Positions 16,184 through 24,969 of a stretch of 64,000 nt of DNA are shown piece after piece. A program made the translations under genes and the position numbers. The DNA comes from JACMLX01 sp040384325 (GTDB lineage: Bacteria; Gemmatimonadota; Gemmatimonadetes; Gemmatimonadales; Gemmatimonadaceae), in the NCBI GenBank assembly GCA_040384325.1, contig JAZKJL010000006.1, forward strand, positions 496,001-560,000, read 5' to 3'. The notes under the pieces were generated by a model that saw only the letters and a list, made by a program, of their open reading frames with translations, was not told where the DNA came from and searched no databases. Every line of letters starts with the position of its first letter. Position 1 is the stretch's first letter.

Positions 16184-18529
16184 ATGGCCATCGAGATCCG
16201 CCGCGCCGCCGTCATCGGCGCGGGCACGATGGGGAGCGGGATCGCCGCGCAGCTTGCGAACGCGGGGATCCCGGTCCTTTTGCTGGACGTCGTTCCGCCC
16301 GACGCCGCCGACCGGAACGTGCTCGCGGCCGGTGCGCTGTTGCGCATGCGCACGCAGCAGCCGGCGCCGTTCATGAGTGCGGAGGCGATGGCACTGGTCA
16401 CCCCCGGCAACGTGGATGACGACCTCGAGGCGCTGCACGAGGTGGACTGGATCATCGAGGCCGTATTCGAGGATCCGGCGGTGAAGACACCGCTGTACCG
16501 CCGGATCGATGCCGCGCGCCGACCGGGCAGCATCGTCTCGTCCAATACCAGCACCATCCCGCTTCATGACCTGGTCGCGGGGCAGTCGGAGGCGTTCTGC
16601 GCCGACTTCGCGATCACGCACTTCTTCAATCCACCGCGGTACATGCGGCTGCTGGAGTTGGTCAGCGGCCCGCAGACGCGGCCCGAGATCACCGCCGCGC
16701 TGCACGCCGTGTGCGACGAGCGACTCGGCAAGGGTGTGGTGACCTGCAAGGACACACCCGGCTTCATCGCCAATCGCATCGGCACCTACTTCATGTACCG
16801 CGCCATGCACGAGGCGCTGACGCATGGGTTGAGTGTCGAGGAAGCCGACGCGGTGTGTGGCAAGCCGATGGGATTGCCGAAGACCGGCATCTTCGGCCTC
16901 ACGGACCTCGTGGGGCTCGACCTGATGCCGCACATCATGAAGAGTTTTCACGCCACGCTCCCCGCGGGTGATGCATTCCTTGCGCTGCCGACCAGCTTCG
17001 CGCCGATGGATCGCCTGATCACCGCCGGCAACACCGGTCGCAAGAGCAAGGGTGGCGGGTTCACCCGACTCGTGCCCGGTGAGAAGGGCGCGCGGACGAA
17101 GGAAGTGGTGGACCTGCAGACGGGCGAGTATCGCGCCGAACGCGCGCCGCAACTCGCGTCCCTCGCCGCGGCGCGCGGGAAGCAGGCGCTGAAGGTGCTG
17201 GTGGGCTTCGACGATCGTGGTGGACGTTTCGCCGCGTCGCTGCTGGCGCATTCACTGGCCTACGCCGCCTCACTCGTCCCGGCGATCGCCGACCGTGTGA
17301 GCGCCGTCGACACCGCGATGAGACTCGGCTATGGGTGGACATTCGGGCCGTTCGAACTGATCGATCAGCTCGGGGCCGCGCCCTTCGCCGCGTTGCTCGC
17401 GAAGCACGGCATTGCGGTGCCGGCACTGGTGGCGCTGCAGCAGCCGTTTTATCGCGTGCAGGACGGCGTGCAGGAAGAACTGCTGCCCAGTGGTGGCTAC
17501 GCGCCGGTGCCGCGTGCACCTGGCGTGCTGCTGCTGGCCGATGTGAAGCGCGCCGGGAAGCCGGTGCTGCGCAATGCGTCCGCCAGTGTCTGGGACATCG
17601 GTGACGGGGTGCTCTGCCTCGAGTTCACGTCGAAGATGAACACGCTCGATCCCGCGATCATGGCCATGATCCAGCAGGTCATCGCGACGGTGGGCGACGG
17701 CACCGGCGCATGGAAGGCGTTGGTGATCTACAACGATGGCGACAACTTCAGCGTTGGCGCGAACCTCGGCCTGGCACTCTTTTCGCTCAACATCGCGGCG
17801 TGGGACTCGGTGCTGCAGGGTGTGGCCGAAGGGCAGGACACGTACGCGGCCATGCAGCGCGCGCCGTTTCCCGTGGTCGGCGCACCGGCCGGCATGGCAC
17901 TGGGTGGCGGCACCGAGATCCTGCTGCATTGCGACGCGGTGCAGGCGGCGGCCGAGAGCTACATCGGCCTGGTGGAAACCGGCGTCGGCATCGTGCCGGG
18001 CTGGGGCGGCTGCAAGGAGATGGTGCTGCGGCAGGTGGGCGCGGCTCAGGGCGACGCCGCGAAGACGATGGGTGCGATCGGCCATCTCTTCCAGACCATC
18101 GGCCTCGCCCGCACGTCCAGCTCGGCCGCTGATGCGCGCGCACTAGGTTACCTGCGCAGCGGCGATGGCATCACGATGAATCGCGATCGACTGTTGTCCG
18201 ACGCCAAGGCCAGGGCGCTGGCACTGGTGGCTGGCTATGCGCCACCCGCACCGCGCACCGTCGTGCTGCCGGGTGCCAGCGGCAAGAGCATGCTGATGGC
18301 CGGCGTCCAGGCCATGGCTGCTGCGGGCAAGTCCACCCCGCACGACGTGGTGGTGGCCGATCATCTCGCCTCGGTGCTGAGCGGTGGTGACACCGATGGC
18401 ACGACGCCACTCGACGCGGCCGCGCTGCTGCAGCTCGAGCGCCAGCACTTCCTGCAACTCGCACACACTCCAGGCACCCTGGCGCGCATCGAGCACATGC
18501 TCGCGACGGGCAAGCCGCTGCGGAACTGA
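16184..18529 (+). CDS. FadN-type 3-hydroxyacyl-CoA dehydrogenase / enoyl-CoA hydratase
   Basis: A 781-residue bifunctional beta-oxidation enzyme. The N-terminal half is an NAD-dependent hydroxyacyl-CoA dehydrogenase: Rossmann motif GAGTMGSGIA at about 10-19, ITHFFNPPRYM with the catalytic His near 145, and a second C-terminal dehydrogenase domain. The last 250 residues are a crotonase domain, with FSVGANLGLALFS and GMALGGGTEILLHCD forming the oxyanion hole. Dehydrogenase first and hydratase last is the order of Bacillus FadN, the reverse of FadB/FadJ. ATG 16184 is the start because MAIEIRRAAVIGAG begins the fold. The acyl-CoA dehydrogenase follows nine bases later. No thiolase is in the window. 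Confidence 0.93.
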   Translation: MAIEIRRAAVIGAGTMGSGIAAQLANAGIPVLLLDVVPPDAADRNVLAAGALLRMRTQQPAPFMSAEAMALVTPGNVDDDLEALHEVDWIIEAVFEDPAVKTPLYRRIDAARRPGSIVSSNTSTIPLHDLVAGQSEAFCADFAITHFFNPPRYMRLLELVSGPQTRPEITAALHAVCDERLGKGVVTCKDTPGFIANRIGTYFMYRAMHEALTHGLSVEEADAVCGKPMGLPKTGIFGLTDLVGLDLMPHIMKSFHATLPAGDAFLALPTSFAPMDRLITAGNTGRKSKGGGFTRLVPGEKGARTKEVVDLQTGEYRAERAPQLASLAAARGKQALKVLVGFDDRGGRFAASLLAHSLAYAASLVPAIADRVSAVDTAMRLGYGWTFGPFELIDQLGAAPFAALLAKHGIAVPALVALQQPFYRVQDGVQEELLPSGGYAPVPRAPGVLLLADVKRAGKPVLRNASASVWDIGDGVLCLEFTSKMNTLDPAIMAMIQQVIATVGDGTGAWKALVIYNDGDNFSVGANLGLALFSLNIAAWDSVLQGVAEGQDTYAAMQRAPFPVVGAPAGMALGGGTEILLHCDAVQAAAESYIGLVETGVGIVPGWGGCKEMVLRQVGAAQGDAAKTMGAIGHLFQTIGLARTSSSAADARALGYLRSGDGITMNRDRLLSDAKARALALVAGYAPPAPRTVVLPGASGKSMLMAGVQAMAAAGKSTPHDVVVADHLASVLSGGDTDGTTPLDAAALLQLERQHFLQLAHTPGTLARIEHMLATGKPLRN

Positions 18530-18538
18530 GGATCATCG

Positions 18539-20329
18539 ATGCCGACGTACAAGGCCCCACTGGACGACATGAAGTTCGTCCTCGACGACGTGATCGACTA
18601 TGCGCGCCTGACGGCGCTGCCCGGCTATGGCGAGTTCGACGCCGGCACGGCGATGTCGGTGCTGGAGGGTGCCGCGCAGTTCTGCGAGGAGGTGCTGCAG
18701 CCGATCAACCAGACCGGTGACGCGGAAGGCTGCCGCATCGACAACGGGATCGTCACCACGCCGAAGGGCTTCAAGGCGGCGTACCACCAATACGTGGAAT
18801 CGGGATGGCCGGCGCTGTCGGCCGACGAGGAGTTCGGCGGGCAGGGTTTCCCGCAGACGCTGCGGTTCGCCGTCGAGGAGATGATCTGCGCCTCGAACCT
18901 CAGCTTCGGCATGTTCCCCGGGCTCAGTCACGGCGCCTACCACGCGCTCCTGGTGCACGGGACCGACGCGCTGAAGACCATCTGGCTGCCGAAGCTGGTG
19001 ACCGGTGAATGGTCCGGAACCATGTGCCTCACCGAGGCGCAGTGTGGCACGGACCTCGGCTTGCTCACCACCAAGGCCGATCCGCGCGACGACGGCAGCT
19101 TCGCGATCACCGGCAACAAGATCTTCATCTCGGCCGGGGATCACGACCTCACCGACAACATCGTGCACCTGGTGCTGGCGCGGCTGCCCGATGCGCCGCC
19201 GGGCATCAAGGGCATCAGCCTGTTCATCGTGCCGAAGTTCCTGCTGAATGCCGATGGCACGCCGGGTGCCGACAACGCCGTGCGCTGCGTGAGCATCGAA
19301 CACAAGATGGGCATCAAGGCGTCGCCGACGTGCGTGCTGGCGTTCGAGAACTCGATCGGTTGGCTGGTCGGTGAACGCAACAAGGGCATGCGCGGCATGT
19401 TCACGATGATGAACGCCGCGCGACTGGCGGTGGGCATGCAAGGGCTGGGGCTGAGCGAAGTCGCGTATCAGAATGCGGTCAGCTATGCCAAGGATCGCCT
19501 GCAGGGTCGGTCGCTGACCGGCGCCAAGAATCCGGCGGGACCAGCCGATCCACTGATCGTGCATCCCGATGTGCGCCGCTCGCTGATGACCATCCGCGCC
19601 TTCAACGAGGGGGCACGCGCCCTCTCGCTGTGGGTGGGGACGCACATCGACGTCTCCGAGAAACATGCCGATGCCGCAGTGCGGAAGGACGCCGACGACT
19701 TCGTGGCGCTGATGACGCCGATCGTGAAGGCGTACTTCACCGACATGGGATTCGAGTGCACCAACATGGCGCTGCAGATCTACGGCGGGCATGGCTACAT
19801 CCGTGAGTACGGCATGGAGCAGTTCGTCCGTGACGCCCGGATCGCGCAGATCTACGAAGGCGCCAACGGGATCCAGGCGCTGGACCTGGTGGGTCGCAAG
19901 CTGCCGCAGGATGGCGGCCGGCTGCTGCGCTTCTTCTTCCACCCGCTGAGCGAGCGGCTGGAGCGCACCGCGCAGGACCCGCAGCTGAAGGAGTTCGCCG
20001 AGCCGTTCGCGAAGATCTTCGCACGGCTGCAGCAGGCCACGCAGTTCATCGCCCTCAAGTCGCTCGCCAATCCGGACGAGGCGGGCGCCGCCAGCAGCGA
20101 CTACCTGCGGATGTTCGGCCTGGTGGCGCTGGGCGACATGTGGCTGCGGATGGCCGAGGTGTCGTTTTGGCGGCTGCCCACCGCCAACGGGGACCGGGCG
20201 TTCCACGACGCGAAGATCAAGACGGCCCGGTTCTTCTTCACCAAGATGCTGCCCGAGGCGCACGGCCTCTTCGCGCGCATCATGGCCGGCTCGGCGCCGG
20301 TGATGGCCTTGGAGGCGGAGGGGTTCTGA
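18539..20329 (+). CDS. Acyl-CoA dehydrogenase (FadE-like, long form)
   Basis: A 596-residue FAD enzyme for the first step of fatty-acid beta-oxidation. The order is the long-form type: an N-terminal helical extension, the FAD motif MCLTEAQCGTDLG near residues 162-174, a middle beta domain, and the C-terminal helical domain with IYEGANGIQALDL. The catalytic base is Glu440 in that segment. About 110 further residues form the extra C-terminal domain found in long-form FadE relatives. The gene is nine bases downstream of the FadN-type gene, so the two are co-transcribed and act in sequence on fatty acyl-CoA. Confidence 0.94.
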   Translation: MPTYKAPLDDMKFVLDDVIDYARLTALPGYGEFDAGTAMSVLEGAAQFCEEVLQPINQTGDAEGCRIDNGIVTTPKGFKAAYHQYVESGWPALSADEEFGGQGFPQTLRFAVEEMICASNLSFGMFPGLSHGAYHALLVHGTDALKTIWLPKLVTGEWSGTMCLTEAQCGTDLGLLTTKADPRDDGSFAITGNKIFISAGDHDLTDNIVHLVLARLPDAPPGIKGISLFIVPKFLLNADGTPGADNAVRCVSIEHKMGIKASPTCVLAFENSIGWLVGERNKGMRGMFTMMNAARLAVGMQGLGLSEVAYQNAVSYAKDRLQGRSLTGAKNPAGPADPLIVHPDVRRSLMTIRAFNEGARALSLWVGTHIDVSEKHADAAVRKDADDFVALMTPIVKAYFTDMGFECTNMALQIYGGHGYIREYGMEQFVRDARIAQIYEGANGIQALDLVGRKLPQDGGRLLRFFFHPLSERLERTAQDPQLKEFAEPFAKIFARLQQATQFIALKSLANPDEAGAASSDYLRMFGLVALGDMWLRMAEVSFWRLPTANGDRAFHDAKIKTARFFFTKMLPEAHGLFARIMAGSAPVMALEAEGF

Positions 20330-20412
20330 GGGCCGGGCAGGACGCGGCCGGGGTGAGCCGGCGCGGGGGCCGGGATCAGGTGTTTATCTCGCCGGCCCTG
20401 CGACCGACACTC

Positions 20413-20451
20413 GGGGACAGGTAACCCCCGCCTTCGGGGTGTTGCCGTCCC
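20413..20451 (+). terminator. Stable hairpin after the beta-oxidation unit
   Basis: Bases 20413-20451 fold as a near-continuous stem: GGGAC, AGGTAAC and CCCC pair with GGGG, GTTGCC and GTCCC around a GCCTTC loop. It lies 83 bases after the acyl-CoA dehydrogenase stop and 115 before the next start. With no T-run it may be a weak terminator or a structured leader of the next gene. The rest of this 236-base gap shows nothing else. Confidence 0.45.
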
Positions 20452-20565
20452 GCGCCGTCGTCGTCGTATCTGCGAGGCGGTGTGGGACCGCCCCGGCTTT
20501 TCTGCGACCAGGCCCCATTCCGGACGGCGTGGACGCAGCGAGCCTCTCGACGATGGGAGACTCTC

Positions 20566-22080
20566 GTGCACCCCGAACTGTTCGAACTCAAGGCCTTGGT
20601 GGCCGGGCGCCTCGACGCGCACCGCCGCCGCGAGATCGACGACCATCTCGGTTCCTGTGCCGATTGTTCGCGCCACTACGTGGCGATGATGCTCGGCAGC
20701 CCGTCGCCGAAGACCGCAGAAGCCGAGGCCCGACAGGGACTGGTGCCGAGCGGTTCCGGCACATTGCTGACGCTCTCCGGTGGTGACGCCAGCCTGGTAC
20801 AGATGTACGGCATCGACGCCCCGCTGCAGCCGTCGGCCCCGCCGCGTCCGGCCGCTCCGCGTCGCAAGGACGGCCAGTCCGCCCCGCTCGAGACCGAGTT
20901 CCCGTCCGCCGCTCCCCGCGCCAAGGCACCGACGCCGGGCAGCCTGGTGGATGCCATCACCAAGCTTCGCGCCGAGACCGAGTCGCCGCGTGCGGCCGGG
21001 CCCGAAGTGATCGCTTCGGTCACGGTGACGCCGATCGACACGCCGAAGGTGCAGATGCTGACCCCCCAGATCGTGGTCCCGGTGGCCGAGTCGCCGCTGG
21101 TGGCACCGTCGATCTTCACACCGACGCCGTACGGCGGCATGTCGGCCATCATGCCGTCGGCCGCGCCGCTGGAGCCGGTCAACACCGAAGGCTCGCTCGG
21201 CGAGTCGTTCGACTCGTTCGAGCCGATGGGACAGTTCGCTCCGCTCGACGCCTACGCGCCACCCGAGCAGTTCGCGCCCGCAGCGCATCTCGCCTCGCCG
21301 GAGACGTTCGCCCCGCAGGAGACGTTCGCGCCGCAGGAGACCTTCGCCCCGCGCGAGACCTACGCGGCACCGGAGCAGTTCGCACCGGCCGAGACGTTCG
21401 CTCCGCCGCCCGCCGCTCCCGTCGCGCATCATGTGCCCGCGCCGGCGCCGGCGACGGAGCTGGTGGTCACGTTCTCGTCCACGCCGAAGCGCACCACCGC
21501 ACAGCGTTCCCCGACCAACGCCGCAGCCATCACGCCGTCGCAGGATTACGTGTCGCAGGCAGTGCCGACCCACGCCACTGCGTCGCCGTCGACGTACGAG
21601 TTCGAGCAGGCCGCGCCGGCACGCCGTCCGCGTGACATGCGCAAGCCGATGCTGATGGCCGGTGCTGCCGCAGCTGCGGTGCTGGTGATCGTGTTGGCGA
21701 CGTCGGGTTACCGCTACTTCCAGTCGTCCGTGTCCCAGGCGGCATCGGCTGCCGCCACCGCCGCCGCGCAGAAGGTGGAGGCGGCCGCACGGACCACCAC
21801 CGCCAACCGACCGCCGGCACGCACGTCGACACCGGGCCCGGTGCAGACGCGCATCGTCTACGTCGAGAAGCCGTCGTCGCAGAAGCCGTCCAGCACGCCG
21901 TCGCGCCCCGAGACGTCCTCGGTGTCGCCGGCGGTGCCGATCGCGGTCACGCTGCCGGAGGTGAACATGACCACCGGTACCGAGTCAGCGGCGCAGGCCA
22001 ACACCCAGCGCAACGCGACCAGCGAACTGACGCGCAGTGCGCGCGCCACCGCCTCCCGCACCGCCGCGCCACGCCCGTAG
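20566..22080 (+). CDS. Zinc-finger anti-sigma-like membrane protein with repetitive linker
   Basis: A 504-residue protein. The N-terminus carries an H-x3-C-x2-C motif (H27, C31, C34 in DHLGSCADC), the zf-HC2 signature of ZAS-type anti-sigma factors. Residues 90-330 are Pro/Ala-rich and contain a six-residue repeat (FAPQET and variants). A single hydrophobic helix (MLMAGAAAAAVLVIVLAT) sits near 361-378, followed by a Ser/Thr/Ala-rich tail. The layout suggests a cytosolic zinc domain, one membrane pass and an extracytoplasmic tail. The GTG start at 20566 (VHPELFELKALVAG) is inferred because the zinc fold begins there. No sigma gene is directly adjacent; the nearest is at 24463, after a VIT/VWA gene. 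Confidence 0.75.
   Translation: MHPELFELKALVAGRLDAHRRREIDDHLGSCADCSRHYVAMMLGSPSPKTAEAEARQGLVPSGSGTLLTLSGGDASLVQMYGIDAPLQPSAPPRPAAPRRKDGQSAPLETEFPSAAPRAKAPTPGSLVDAITKLRAETESPRAAGPEVIASVTVTPIDTPKVQMLTPQIVVPVAESPLVAPSIFTPTPYGGMSAIMPSAAPLEPVNTEGSLGESFDSFEPMGQFAPLDAYAPPEQFAPAAHLASPETFAPQETFAPQETFAPRETYAAPEQFAPAETFAPPPAAPVAHHVPAPAPATELVVTFSSTPKRTTAQRSPTNAAAITPSQDYVSQAVPTHATASPSTYEFEQAAPARRPRDMRKPMLMAGAAAAAVLVIVLATSGYRYFQSSVSQAASAAATAAAQKVEAAARTTTANRPPARTSTPGPVQTRIVYVEKPSSQKPSSTPSRPETSSVSPAVPIAVTLPEVNMTTGTESAAQANTQRNATSELTRSARATASRTAAPRP
21258..21411 (+). repeat. Degenerate 18-bp repeat encoding FAPQET-type hexapeptides
   Basis: In the zinc-finger protein, units such as GAGACGTTCGC(G/C)CCGCAG repeat in frame and encode FAPQET, FAPRET and EQFAPA. 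The copies differ at several bases, so the array is older than a simple microsatellite. The unit length keeps the frame. Confidence 0.7.
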
Positions 22081-22102
22081 CCGCACCACCGGCATTGCCG
22101 TC

Positions 22103-22144
22103 GCGAATGCGGGTCACTGCCTCGGCGGTGGCCCGCATTTTCGC
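22103..22144 (+). terminator. Hairpin terminator after the zinc-finger gene
   Basis: AATGCGGGTCAC and GTGGCCCGCATT pair (one G-T wobble) and the outer GCG/CGC bases extend the stem. The hairpin lies 22 bases after the stop codon and is followed by TTTTCG-like sequence within the arm. It separates this gene from the VIT/VWA gene. Confidence 0.6.
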
Positions 22145-22206
22145 GTCGTGTGCAAGCAATCCGGCATCAGGCATCTCCTCCACAGACCTGATACCCGAGG
22201 CTTGCC

Positions 22207-24450
22207 ATGACAGGACGTACCGGACTTCTTCGCACGCTGTTGCTCACCGTCGCCGTGGTTGCCGCACCGCTCGCCGCCCGCGCGCAGGGCTGGATCGAAC
22301 CCGACACCCGCGGGCCACTTGTGCGACCAGTGCCGTGGAACGTGGTGCGTGTGGGCACCACCATCCGCGCCACGGTGGAGGGGCGCGTGGCGCGCATCGA
22401 GGTGGAAGAGCAGTTCCGCAACAACGGCGGTGGTATCGCCGAGGGCACGTACCACTATCCGCTGGCGGGTGAGGCGGTGTTCCAGTCGCTGTCGCTGTGG
22501 ATGGGCGAGACCGAGATGCGCGGTGAATTGATGGACGCCGCCAAGGCACGCGGCATCTACGAGGAGATCGTGCGGCGTCGCCGCGATCCGGCGCTGGTCA
22601 CGCTGGCCGGTCATCAACTGATGCGCGCCCAGGTGTTTCCCATCCAGCCCGGTGAGACACGCAAGGTGGTGCTGCGCTTCACGCAGCTGCTCGACAAGCA
22701 GGGTGACGCGCTGCGTTGGCGCTACGCGCTCGGTGCCGAGGAGCGCGGGTCGGCGAGGCCCGACATCCGCGTCACGCTGCGCGAGCCGTCGCGCTTCGGT
22801 CGGCCCTTCTCTCCGACACATTCGGTGCAGGTGAGCGGCAGCGACGATCGCACGGTGCAGATCACCGATGCCGCGCGTGGCGACGTGGAGCTGTTCCTGC
22901 CGCTGCGCAGCAACGCCGCCGGCCTGAGCGTGGTGACGCACGCGCCGGGCGGTGAAGACGGCTACTTCCTGCTTTACGTGACGCCGCCCGAGATGACCGA
23001 GGCGCAGCAGATCGGTCGCGACCTGACGCTGGTGGTGGATGTCTCGGGCTCCATGAGCGGCGACAAGATGCAGCAGGCCAAGGCAGCGATGCTCCAGGTG
23101 CTTGGCAGCCTCACCTCACGCGACCGGTTCCGGCTGATCTCGTTCTCGTCCAGCGTGCGCACCTTCCGCGAGGGCTACACCGCGGTCGACGCGGCGTCGC
23201 TGCAGGCCGCGCGCAGCTGGACGAACCTGTTGGTGGCGGAGGGCGGCACCAACATCGAAGGCGCGTTGCGCAGTGCACTGCAGCAGGATCGCGGCACGGC
23301 GCGCGACGGCAACCTGGACGTGCTGGTGTTCCTCACCGATGGCGTGCCGAGCGTGGGTGAGATGCAGCCGGAGAAGCTGGCGGCGATGGCGGCACAGGGC
23401 ACGTCGGGTACGCGCGTGTTCACCATCGGCATCGGCACCGACGTCAACACCTATCTGCTGGAGCGGCTGGCGCAGGATGGTCGCGGTGCGGCCGACTTCG
23501 TGCCGCCGAACGGGGACGTGGAAGTGACCGTCGGCAACCTGGCGCGCAAGCTGCGCGCACCGGCACTGGTCGACCTGCGCATCGTATCGTCACCGGCCCG
23601 CATCGTCTCGCTGGAACCGGTGCGGATGCCGGACCTCTTCGCGGGGCAGGAGCTGGTGGTGCTGGGACGCTACGCGGGCAGCGGCAGCGGGCCGCTGGTG
23701 ATCGAAGGCCGGCGCGATGGACAGACGGTGCGCGTGAGCACGCCGGTGGAGTTCGCATCGCACGAGAACGGACACGAGTACGTCGGCACGTTGTGGGCCG
23801 CACGGCGGATCGGCGCCCTCACGCGCACCATGCGGCTGGAAGGCACCACGCCCGAGCGTATCGAGGAAATCCGTACCTTGGCATTGCGGCACGGCATCGT
23901 GACCGAATACACGGCGTACCTGGTGCAGGAGCCGATGGTGGCCAATGCCGAAGCCACCCGCCGCGAACCGCGCCAGCGCAATGGTGGCGTGATGCCGGTC
24001 TCCGCACCGGCGCCGGCGATGCTGGCCGCACCCGTGGCCTCGGCGCAGACCGGTCGCACCGCCTTCGAGGCCGCGCAGACCAGCGCCGACTATGCCGGTG
24101 CCACGTCGGTGAGCGTGGCGCGCAAGGTGAGCGAGCGGGCGCAGGATCGCGTGGGGTACAGTGCAGGTGGTGCGACGCAGCGCGTGCTCGGCAGCCGTCG
24201 CTACGAGCAGCGTGGCACGCAGTGGAGCGACGTCGGGCACCGGGAGCAGAAGGTGGTGAGCATCGAAGCCTTCTCGCCCGCATACTTTGCCCTGCTGCAG
24301 GCCCTGCCGGAGTTGCGCGATGCGTCCACGCTCGGTGACGACGTGCTGGTGGCAGGGAAGACGGTCAGCATCAGGTTCCAGCGCACGGGCCAGGCACGAC
24401 TGGCCGGGAGTGAAGTGATGCAGTTGGCGAAGGCCTTCCGCGGCGCCTGA
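22207..24450 (+). CDS. Exported VIT and von Willebrand A domain protein
   Basis: A 747-residue protein related to inter-alpha-trypsin-inhibitor heavy chains. A signal peptide (LLRTLLLTVAVVAAPLAARAQ) precedes a VIT domain (about 40-170, with EEQFRNNGGGIAEGTYHYPL and the ARGIYEE segment). A VWA domain (about 270-450) follows, with the metal-ion motif D278-V-S-G-S in VVDVSGSMS and a later FLTDGVPS. The C-terminal part is low in motifs, ending with a helical region that includes EEIRTLALRHGIVTEYTAYLV. Such proteins bind ligands or partners through the metal site. It lies 12 bases before the ECF sigma gene, so it is probably under the same regulatory unit as the sigma/anti-sigma pair. Confidence 0.88.
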   Translation: MTGRTGLLRTLLLTVAVVAAPLAARAQGWIEPDTRGPLVRPVPWNVVRVGTTIRATVEGRVARIEVEEQFRNNGGGIAEGTYHYPLAGEAVFQSLSLWMGETEMRGELMDAAKARGIYEEIVRRRRDPALVTLAGHQLMRAQVFPIQPGETRKVVLRFTQLLDKQGDALRWRYALGAEERGSARPDIRVTLREPSRFGRPFSPTHSVQVSGSDDRTVQITDAARGDVELFLPLRSNAAGLSVVTHAPGGEDGYFLLYVTPPEMTEAQQIGRDLTLVVDVSGSMSGDKMQQAKAAMLQVLGSLTSRDRFRLISFSSSVRTFREGYTAVDAASLQAARSWTNLLVAEGGTNIEGALRSALQQDRGTARDGNLDVLVFLTDGVPSVGEMQPEKLAAMAAQGTSGTRVFTIGIGTDVNTYLLERLAQDGRGAADFVPPNGDVEVTVGNLARKLRAPALVDLRIVSSPARIVSLEPVRMPDLFAGQELVVLGRYAGSGSGPLVIEGRRDGQTVRVSTPVEFASHENGHEYVGTLWAARRIGALTRTMRLEGTTPERIEEIRTLALRHGIVTEYTAYLVQEPMVANAEATRREPRQRNGGVMPVSAPAPAMLAAPVASAQTGRTAFEAAQTSADYAGATSVSVARKVSERAQDRVGYSAGGATQRVLGSRRYEQRGTQWSDVGHREQKVVSIEAFSPAYFALLQALPELRDASTLGDDVLVAGKTVSIRFQRTGQARLAGSEVMQLAKAFRGA

Positions 24451-24462
24451 GCGACACACGCC

Positions 24463-24969
24463 ATGGGTCTGGATCTCGGTGCCCTGTTCCACGAATACCA
24501 CGAGTCGCTCGTGCGGATGCTGACGCGCCGCACGGGCGACCGCGGTCGCGCGGAGGAGTTGGCGCAGGAAACCTTCGCGCGGGCGGTGGTCGCACCACCC
24601 ACCAATCCGCGGCCCTGGCTGTTCGCCGTGGCGCTCAACCTGCTTCGCGAGGAGGGGCGCAACGCCACCACCCGCGACCGCCGGCTGGTGCTGGTGAAGG
24701 ACGAGGATCACGTCGCGCCGTACGTGCCGCCCGACGAGGCCTACGAACGCGAAGAGACGAGGCTGCAGGTGCGCTCTGCGCTGGCGCAGCTGTCGGAACG
24801 GGATCGCGACGTGCTGCTGCTGCAGGCCGAAGGATTCGACTACGACGAGATCGCGCAGGCCACCGGGCTCTCGCGCGGTGCGATCGGGACCACACTGGCG
24901 CGGGCGCGCAAGCGACTGCTCGAGGTGTATACGCAGGGTGAGGGGGGAGAACATGTCGCACGTGGATGA
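24463..24969 (+). CDS. ECF-type RNA polymerase sigma factor
   Basis: A 168-residue sigma-70 family factor with the two ECF regions only. Region 2 (about 8-75) has RAEELAQETFARA for core binding and -10 recognition. Region 4 (about 105-160) has LSERDRDVLLLQAEGFDYDEIAQ as its helix-turn-helix. It initiates transcription of a specific regulon. The start ATG is 12 bases after the VIT/VWA stop, and the coding end overlaps the anti-sigma start by 17 bases, the standard tightly linked pair. The regulon cannot be seen from this window. Confidence 0.93.
   Translation: MGLDLGALFHEYHESLVRMLTRRTGDRGRAEELAQETFARAVVAPPTNPRPWLFAVALNLLREEGRNATTRDRRLVLVKDEDHVAPYVPPDEAYEREETRLQVRSALAQLSERDRDVLLLQAEGFDYDEIAQATGLSRGAIGTTLARARKRLLEVYTQGEGGEHVARG

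Noticed and set aside
20330..20565. A possible riboswitch in the gap after the acyl-CoA dehydrogenase
   Set aside because: One good hairpin is present but no conserved riboswitch core was recognised, so only the hairpin is reported.
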